DNA from: CAYMEV01 sp964431655 [NCBI: uncultured bacterium] | GTDB lineage: Bacteria; CAYMEV01 | Length of the DNA: 11,815 nt | Assembly: GCA_964431655.1 (NCBI GenBank) | Contig: CAYSKJ010000096.1 | Span: forward strand, 1 to 11,815 | Direction: 5' to 3' | In this document: positions 7,007-11,815 of the stretch, piece after piece | Numbering within the stretch: the stretch's first letter is position 1 | How the letters are laid out: the number at the start of each line of letters is the position of its first letter | The notes under the pieces: model-generated | Told to the model about the DNA's origin: nothing | Database searches by the model: none | What the model saw: only the letters and a program-made list of their open reading frames with translations | Program-made: the position numbers and the translations under genes

Positions 7007-8569
7007 TTATTTTTCAGGTATACCCTTGAAATTAAGGGATATTGCAGAGAGGCTGGCATCTTTCACAATATCCAGCTCCGCATTCATTTCTTCCAGAAGA
7101 ACCAGAAGCTCCCTGTGGCTTATGCTGAATTCATTAAGGAAACGCTTTGGAATATGCAGATCATCATTTGATATAAGAAGCATGATATCCGATCCGGGAT
7201 GTCCGGAATCCTGGGTAAGGTATTTGATATTTACGGGCTTAGAAGGATTGCCGAACTGGACTACTATGTCAATGATAAGATAAAAAAGTTGTATTGTCTT
7301 GTAGGGAAGGAACTGGAGAGCTATGGTCTGGGGTATGTTTGTATAATAAACAATCTGCAGATTGTTGTGATCATTGTAAATCCTCAGGGCAGTGTTGAGA
7401 AGTGTATTAAGGTTTTTATAGCTTCCGGGCTCAAGAATCCCCTTCACTTCCACTGCTGAGGTATTTATGTGCTTTAAAAGGAATTCTCTGTTTATCTTGC
7501 CCCCTTCCAGTTCATTTTTAATAAGGTTCAGCCGGCTTATTATCCTGTTTATCTTACTGCTGTCAACCAGGGGAATGGTGGATTTCTTCTGGTCCAGCTC
7601 CTTCTGGTAGGTGCTCCATATCTCAATGCTTCCTATGGAGTCCTCGCTCTTGTTAAGAACTTTGAGCTTAACGATGTCAAATATTGTGAATGAGCCATCA
7701 GGAAACTCTTTTATGGCTTTAATAATCACCTTGTTATCAAGGTCATCAAAGGGTATCTGGGAAATAATCCCCTTATTCTTAATTATTTTATCGTAAATAA
7801 GTGTGTGGGACCCGAATACCTCCTTGATAAATTCCAGAAGTTTTTCCTCGTTTTTTGGACTGAAGGATGAGGTTCTCATACCGATAAGATCATTTGCCTT
7901 TATAGGAAATAGGTTTGCTGCATTATTATTGAAATCAATGATCCTGTCCTCTTTATCAAGAAGAATTATGGACTTGTCTGTGTACTGAATGAGTGATGAA
8001 AGAAGAAAGGATGCTGTCAGGTATTTGCTGTAGATTCTGGAAAACTGAATAAGCATGGCATAAAAATGGCTAAGGTCCATTATCGCCGTCCTGACCCTTT
8101 CATCCTCCAGTCCCTGGCTTGTAGTGGATATATTAAGTATGCCTATGGACTGCTTACCTATCAGTAAGGGGACCACAAGAAGCTGTTTTTTTACACCGGA
8201 ATTCCCGGTAAACCTCTTGTCCCTGGAAATATCCGGTATAAATACTGGTTTTTTATTGATATGCACTGAACCTGCTATGCCCTCTCCTTCCTCAAAGAAC
8301 CATTTGAAAGGAAGGTCTCTGGCACCGCTGTAAAGCTTTATGTTGCTGGCGGTAAATGCCCTTCGGCTCTTATCACGGGCAGCTACAAGGTATAAATAAT
8401 TGCTTTCTTCGTCTTTAAGATAGACCGATGAATTATCTGCAATGCCTTTATCTACAAAGATGTTTATAATGTTCAGCGCCACATCAGAAAATGCCATCTG
8501 ATTTACAGGCATTCTGCTGACCATTTCAAAAAGATTCTCCAGACAGGGTTTATTTAAGCTATCATTCAT
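7007..8569 (-). CDS. GAF-PAS sensor protein with degenerate histidine-kinase-like C-terminus
   Basis: This 520-residue cytoplasmic sensor has no membrane segments. Residues about 10-175 are a GAF domain (EGIAGSVHINKKPVFIPDIS at 96-115, then LLVVPLLIGKQSIGILNIS at 130-148). Residues about 185-310 are a PAS domain (IILLDKEDRIIDFNNNAANLF at 201-221). Residues 335-380 are helical, where a histidine kinase would have its dimerisation helices, but no phospho-acceptor His in an HE/D or HxxN context is visible. Residues 385-520 follow the order of a HATPase_c domain: QLFYLIIDIVVQFG (427-440) in place of the N-box, DIMLLISNDDLHIP (461-474) in place of DxGxG, then a C-terminal strand. The conserved Asn and Gly residues are missing and no G2 box is seen. 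I infer a non-catalytic sensor. It is second in the operon, 24 bases after the HDOD gene. A weak AAAGGT lies about 12 bases before the ATG. Confidence 0.82.
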   Translation of the reverse strand: MNDSLNKPCLENLFEMVSRMPVNQMAFSDVALNIINIFVDKGIADNSSVYLKDEESNYLYLVAARDKSRRAFTASNIKLYSGARDLPFKWFFEEGEGIAGSVHINKKPVFIPDISRDKRFTGNSGVKKQLLVVPLLIGKQSIGILNISTTSQGLEDERVRTAIMDLSHFYAMLIQFSRIYSKYLTASFLLSSLIQYTDKSIILLDKEDRIIDFNNNAANLFPIKANDLIGMRTSSFSPKNEEKLLEFIKEVFGSHTLIYDKIIKNKGIISQIPFDDLDNKVIIKAIKEFPDGSFTIFDIVKLKVLNKSEDSIGSIEIWSTYQKELDQKKSTIPLVDSSKINRIISRLNLIKNELEGGKINREFLLKHINTSAVEVKGILEPGSYKNLNTLLNTALRIYNDHNNLQIVYYTNIPQTIALQFLPYKTIQLFYLIIDIVVQFGNPSKPVNIKYLTQDSGHPGSDIMLLISNDDLHIPKRFLNEFSISHRELLVLLEEMNAELDIVKDASLSAISLNFKGIPEK

Positions 8570-8593
8570 AAAATTTTCATACCTTTATTATTA

Positions 8594-9448
8594 TCATGAG
8601 ATAAAATTTGATATATTCTGTATGCTGTCTATATTGTTTTCCAGATAAAGTATGGAATCCTGGATAGTGCTCTCGCCTATTTCTTTCAGGGAATTCTGAT
8701 CATCCTCACAGCTCCCCATAAAGCCGTACCCCGTATTCCATGCAAGTTTGTCGCATGCATTTATAACAATGGCTACCTTCTGGTAGACATTGGGGATATT
8801 GTCAAGATTATGATGGAACTTAATAGGAGTAAACAGGGAATGGGGAAAATTCCATTTGTCAAAAATAATGGAAGCAAGCAGTGAGTGATTGATACCCAGT
8901 TTTTCATCCTCGTAAAACATGGTGTTTTTCCCCTCCAATTCTGAATCTACGAGAATCCTGGCATATTCCTCAGGATACATGAGCAAAAGAAAATATTTCC
9001 CGATATCGTGAAACAATGCTGAGGCAAATACCGTGCCTGAGTCAAAATCCCTTATTCCCACCCTGTTCCACATATGCCTGGCCAGAAAGGCGCAAACCGA
9101 TGCATGAAGCCATAATTTCGTTATATCTATATTGTCTCTTTGAAACTTCTCAAAGGTTTCCTGGTTGAAGATTGGAGTTGCCAGGGCTATAGCCTTAATT
9201 GTATCTATCCCCATCAGATTCACTGCTTCACTTAAATTGGATATTTTCCTGGAGAAACCGAAAAAAACTGAGTTTGAGAGCTTTAATATCTTTGAGGCTA
9301 TGGACTGGTCAATTTCAATAATCCTTATGATATCCTTCACAGCATGATCAAGGGAAGGAATCTCCATGAGCCTGTTTATGACTACAGGCAGGGTGGGTAT
9401 GTTTTTCAGGCGGGATAGCATTGTATAACTGTAAGCCTGCTGATCCAA
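8594..9448 (-). CDS. HDOD domain protein
   Basis: This 284-residue protein has the HDOD (HD-related output) fold over residues about 10-210. It opens with LKNIPTLPVVINRLMEI (14-30), the usual start of the domain, and contains LKLSNSVFFG (55-64), ISNLSEAVNLMGIDTIKAIAL (69-89), and an HD-like centre ALFHDIGKY (144-152, His147-Asp148) with HH at 212-213. HDOD proteins act in bacterial signalling, often next to sensor or c-di-GMP proteins; catalysis is rarely shown. This is the first gene of the four-gene unit, probably transcribed from 9449-9555. The start is TTG at 9448-9446, chosen because AGGAGG (9460-9455) lies exactly six bases before it; the next in-frame ATG (9421-9419) has no such site. 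The C-terminal 70 residues are low in motifs. The domain call is firm; the role is inferred. Confidence 0.9.
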   Translation of the reverse strand: MDQQAYSYTMLSRLKNIPTLPVVINRLMEIPSLDHAVKDIIRIIEIDQSIASKILKLSNSVFFGFSRKISNLSEAVNLMGIDTIKAIALATPIFNQETFEKFQRDNIDITKLWLHASVCAFLARHMWNRVGIRDFDSGTVFASALFHDIGKYFLLLMYPEEYARILVDSELEGKNTMFYEDEKLGINHSLLASIIFDKWNFPHSLFTPIKFHHNLDNIPNVYQKVAIVINACDKLAWNTGYGFMGSCEDDQNSLKEIGESTIQDSILYLENNIDSIQNISNFIS

Positions 9449-9470
9449 ACAGCTCCTCCTATAAACAGCT
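9446..9470 (-). promoter_or_regulatory. Shine-Dalgarno and TTG start of HDOD gene, flanked by 8-bp direct repeat
   Basis: AGGAGG (9460-9455) precedes the TTG start by six bases. The 8-mer AAACAGCT (plus-strand reading) occurs at 9447-9454 and again at 9463-9470, 16 bases apart, so the ribosome site lies between two identical copies and one copy covers the start codon. The second copy is part of ACAGCTGT, an 8-bp palindrome (9465-9472). This may be an operator or an RNA-level control site. Confidence 0.5.
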
Positions 9471-9520
9471 GTATTACAGGGTACAGCATTTTTATTTTAA
9501 TGCAATAATTATTTATTATA

Positions 9521-9549
9521 TTGACAGCGGTCATGAAAATCATTAGCTT
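9521..9549 (+). promoter_or_regulatory. Candidate promoter of the deaminase gene, leaderless layout
   Basis: A perfect TTGACA (9521-9526) is followed after 17 bases by TAGCTT (9544-9549), and six bases later by the ATG at 9556. No Shine-Dalgarno lies before the ATG. The layout matches that upstream of the kinase gene. A TATAAT on the opposite strand (9520-9515) could serve the HDOD operon, but it has no convincing -35 box. Confidence 0.4.
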
Positions 9550-9555
9550 TCAACC

Positions 9556-10050
9556 ATGGAGAAAAAGGTAAACGCAGACCCTCTTGACAACAGGCCCACC
9601 TGGGATGAATACTTTCTCAATATAGCCCGCCTGGTCGGAAGCAGGTCATCATGTTTCAGAAACAGGGTAGGGGCAATAATCGTCAGCAGCAAAGACATTA
9701 TTTCCACCGGCTACAACGGTGCACCCCAGTACCAGAGGAACTGCCTTGAGATAGGCTACTGCTACAGAGATAAATACAAAATACCCTCCGGGACGCAACT
9801 GGAAAGATGCAGGGCAGTAGGCTCCCATGCTGAATCCAATGCTATATCCCTGGCGGCGAGAAACGGCCATTCGACCATGGGCACAACCATGTATATATGT
9901 GGCCATCACAGCATATGCAACCAGTGCAGGGCAAATATCGCCAATGCCGGAATAGTGCGTGTAGTTCTCCAATACAGGCAGGACAGCCCCGTCGAGGAGT
10001 TTTATCCTGAAAAGGACTGGACAATACACCCTATAGACAGATCAACCTAG
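9556..10050 (+). CDS. dCMP/cytidine deaminase family protein
   Basis: This is a 164-residue soluble enzyme of the CDA/dCMP deaminase fold. Members remove the amino group of dCMP to give dUMP for dTMP synthesis; ComEB-type relatives are similar. Visible motifs are RPTWDEYFLNIARLVGSRSSC near the start (13-33), STGYNGAPQ (50-58), the zinc-binding and catalytic HAE at 91-93 (SHAESNAI), and the second zinc site Cys121-Asn-Gln-Cys124 followed by ANIANAGIVRVV. The usual Pro before the first Cys is replaced (HHSIC). The length is normal for the family. The conserved RPTWDEYF block begins only 13 residues in, which supports the ATG at 9556 although no Shine-Dalgarno is seen. It is divergent from the HDOD operon and convergent with the pseudokinase gene, sharing its stop. 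Substrate (dCMP versus another cytosine nucleotide) is inferred from family resemblance. Confidence 0.9.
   Translation: MEKKVNADPLDNRPTWDEYFLNIARLVGSRSSCFRNRVGAIIVSSKDIISTGYNGAPQYQRNCLEIGYCYRDKYKIPSGTQLERCRAVGSHAESNAISLAARNGHSTMGTTMYICGHHSICNQCRANIANAGIVRVVLQYRQDSPVEEFYPEKDWTIHPIDRST
10047..10050. other. CTAG shared by two convergent stop codons
   Basis: The palindrome CTAG gives TAG on the plus strand (10048-10050, end of the deaminase) and TAG on the minus strand (10049-10047, end of the pseudokinase gene). The coding regions overlap by four bases, leaving no room for a terminator between them; the mRNAs must overlap at their 3' ends. Confidence 0.95.
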
Positions 10051-11815
10051 TTCCAGGGAAAGGTAAGGGTTACATGGCACTTCCTTTTCATGCCGTCTTT
10101 GATGGCAGGGGTATATTTGGCAGACCTTATCTGCTTATCAATTTCAGCAATCAGCCCAAGTTTCTCAAAAGTACTGTAAACAGCCTTCTGTACAATTATC
10201 TCCTCTACTGACTCCACATCACCGTTCTCAGAAACAAGCATCCTGACTGTAATCCTGTTCACCCTGTTTTTAAGGTCCCTAAGGACATCCCTGGGTATCC
10301 TGCTTTCGACCTGTCTTAAGTCTATCCTGGGGCTTTTGATCAGTTTTGGCTCAGTATCAGCCTCCATCAGGTTTATGGGTATGCCGACCAGCTCCTCTCT
10401 CTGCTGTTTTGCCATTTCTCTTTCAAGCCTGTCTATCTCTATGTAAAGATCATTCGCTTCCTTATTACCGGGATCCAGTTCAAAAACTCCATCCAGGGAT
10501 TTTCTTGCTTCAGAGATATTCTTTCCTGAAAGGTTTGACCTTGCAGTCTCCATAAGAGTGCTGATACGGTTCTGCTTTTCTTTCTCCTCCCTTTCCTGCT
10601 GTTCTCTATCCTGCTGTTCTCTATCCTGCTGTTCCTGCTGCTGTAAGGCAAGTCTTTCTTTCTCAATCCTTTCCTGTTCAGCCCTTTGCCTTTCGGCTCT
10701 TTCTGCTTCCAGCCTTCTTTGTGCTTCTCTCTCATCCTGAACCAGAGGGGTCGCTTCGGGCTCTTCCCTGCTGACCGGCGGCTCGGTAACCACAGGCGGA
10801 ACAGCCGGTGTATCCTCTGCGTCTTCTTCCACAGGCTCGGTTGTATCGTTTTTATCCCCCTGATCCTCAGTTATATCATAAGTCTGGGTTCTTTCCATCT
10901 CTCTCTTTTTTTCCTGGAGCATGGCTTCTGCTTCATCCTTCCATGCCCTGGGCAGTGTCAGACCGAGAATAATCATAGCTACGAAAGAAACAACTATAAT
11001 TACGGGAACCAGGGGAAATTTGCCTTCCTTCTTCGTCTCGGCAACCTTCTGGTGCAGCATTTCCTCCTCCGTTTCCCTTATGGCTTCCAGTTCCAGAAGC
11101 TTGGCCTTTTCTGACTCCTGTTCCAGCATGTTGGGCAGTTTCTCTGTGTATTCCCTGAAGAGGGTTTCCAGGAAAAAGACAAAATGGAAGGTAGTGGGTG
11201 AAAAATTCCCCTCTTCTATATAATCATCAAGTTCTCCCTGGAGGCTTTCAAGATCATCATATCTTTCATCAGGGTCCAGCTGAATCATCTTTGTAAGAAT
11301 ATCCAGAAGCTGCTGATCGATCTCTTCTTCAAAATCCCCCTCTTCGGGGTACTTAAAGGATTCAACAGTTTTTTTATAGTCCTCATAATTATCCGGCATA
11401 AGCCTCTTATTGCTTAATATCTCATAGAATACCGCACCCAGGGAAAAGATGATGTTCTTTTCACTGATTTGCCCCTTGAGGATATACTCGGGAGCAAAAT
11501 AGGATACGGAAGGCCCGAATATTTTCATGCTCTTGCCGAAAGATTGCGTAACCGCATCAGCAAGATATATATTATCCTGGAATATTTCACCCTCAAAAGT
11601 TATTATAATGTCGTCAGGATCAATGTAGTAAAGGACTGTACCCCTGTCCACTTCAGAAATAATATACTGAAAAAAAGCACAGAGCTGTCTGATAATATAT
11701 ACGGAATGATCAATGTTAATGGGGAAGAACTGCTCATTGCTTTCATTTATTATTTCTCTCAGGCTTCTGGCTTTCCGGTATTCCTTGATAACATAGAAAT
11801 GATCAGCATGGCTGC
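10047..11815 (-). CDS. Membrane pseudokinase with periplasmic TonB-like C-terminal domain (5' partial)
   Basis: The frame is open to the window edge, with 588 residues visible (residue 1 = codon 11813-11811). A GTG at 11651 would cut through the kinase fold, so it is not the start. Residues 1-200 match the hinge and C-lobe of a Ser/Thr kinase (FYVIKEY at 6-12; APE at 107-109), but catalytic residues are lost: HRD is Leu-Tyr-Tyr (61-63), the catalytic-loop Lys and Asn are Asp (65, 68), DFG is Asp-Ala-Val (86-88), and the alpha-F Asp is Ile (121). The N-lobe is off-window. A membrane helix follows (266-287), then an acidic Pro-rich linker (312-359), a Glu/Gln/Arg coiled coil (360-420) with DREQQ repeats, and a TonB C-terminal-like domain (about 509-588, ending YTPAIKDG...VTLTFPWN). 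I infer a cytoplasmic non-catalytic kinase fold linked to a periplasmic binding domain. The TonB-like fold is likely, not certain. Confidence 0.85.
   Translation of the reverse strand, partial: SHADHFYVIKEYRKARSLREIINESNEQFFPINIDHSVYIIRQLCAFFQYIISEVDRGTVLYYIDPDDIIITFEGEIFQDNIYLADAVTQSFGKSMKIFGPSVSYFAPEYILKGQISEKNIIFSLGAVFYEILSNKRLMPDNYEDYKKTVESFKYPEEGDFEEEIDQQLLDILTKMIQLDPDERYDDLESLQGELDDYIEEGNFSPTTFHFVFFLETLFREYTEKLPNMLEQESEKAKLLELEAIRETEEEMLHQKVAETKKEGKFPLVPVIIVVSFVAMIILGLTLPRAWKDEAEAMLQEKKREMERTQTYDITEDQGDKNDTTEPVEEDAEDTPAVPPVVTEPPVSREEPEATPLVQDEREAQRRLEAERAERQRAEQERIEKERLALQQQEQQDREQQDREQQEREEKEKQNRISTLMETARSNLSGKNISEARKSLDGVFELDPGNKEANDLYIEIDRLEREMAKQQREELVGIPINLMEADTEPKLIKSPRIDLRQVESRIPRDVLRDLKNRVNRITVRMLVSENGDVESVEEIIVQKAVYSTFEKLGLIAEIDKQIRSAKYTPAIKDGMKRKCHVTLTFPWN
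10595..10634 (-). repeat. 15-bp tandem repeat, about 2.7 copies, in the coiled-coil region
   Basis: The plus-strand unit CCTGCTGTTCTCTAT occurs at 10595-10609 and 10610-10624, and for ten bases more. It encodes DREQQ units in the coiled coil of the pseudokinase protein. Copies are identical at DNA level, so repeat number could vary between strains by slippage without a frameshift. Confidence 0.85.

Noticed and set aside
8055-8070. gcataaaaatggc resembling the inverted repeat at 1-16
   Set aside because: It lies inside the GAF-PAS coding sequence, and the shared bases are short and low-complexity.
9649-10029. Minus-strand frame of 126 codons opposite the deaminase gene
   Set aside because: It is a shadow of the deaminase gene; the protein has no recognisable motif, and the plus-strand frame has conserved zinc and catalytic residues.
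10047-11651. A complete 534-residue protein starting at GTG 11651
   Set aside because: The frame stays open to the window edge, and the 54 codons before the GTG continue the kinase fold (FYVIKEY hinge region), so the GTG is internal.

Overview
This 11.8 kb window looks like chromosomal DNA of a Gram-negative (diderm) bacterium. The supports are a secreted thioredoxin-like protein, a TonB-type periplasmic C-terminal domain, and a dense set of signalling proteins (Ser/Thr kinase, HDOD, GAF/PAS, HPr-kinase-like). This mix is common in Spirochaetota, deltaproteobacterial lineages and several uncultured anaerobic phyla. I cannot place it more precisely, and the phylum is a guess. No rRNA, tRNA, CRISPR array or intact insertion sequence was seen.

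Layout. (1) Positions 1-620 are AT-rich, visibly more so than the rest, and hold a small DUF6165-family gene of the kind found in surface-polysaccharide loci. (2) Positions 719-1213 are the first ~98 codons of a dicarboxylate/cation (SDF) symporter joined to an unrelated tail, so a gene remnant. (3) Positions 1294-4863 (minus strand) encode a 1189-residue protein: apparently active Ser/Thr kinase, AAA-type ATPase, then TPR repeats. (4) Positions 5010-9448 (minus strand) form a tight four-gene unit: HDOD protein, GAF-PAS protein with a decayed histidine-kinase-like C-terminus, HPr-kinase-like P-loop protein, and secreted TlpA-like thioredoxin. It ends in a strong hairpin terminator at 4949-4979. 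(5) Positions 9556-10050 (plus strand) encode a dCMP/cytidine deaminase, divergent from the HDOD gene. (6) From 10047 to the window end (minus strand) lies a 5'-truncated gene for a membrane-spanning pseudokinase with a periplasmic coiled coil and a TonB-like C-terminal domain. It shares a CTAG stop overlap with the deaminase gene.

How they may work together (inference). The window is rich in signal-transduction proteins in which catalytic and non-catalytic versions sit near each other: one kinase with all catalytic residues, one kinase-like protein without them, and one histidine-kinase-like C-terminus without recognisable phospho-acceptor or ATP-lid motifs. The four-gene unit could join environmental sensing (GAF/PAS, HDOD) to an ATP-dependent cytoplasmic enzyme and a periplasmic redox protein.

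Two genes without a visible Shine-Dalgarno (the kinase and the deaminase) share the arrangement TTGACA, 16-17 nt, TAGCWT, 6 nt, ATG. This would place the transcription start at the start codon and suggests leaderless mRNAs.
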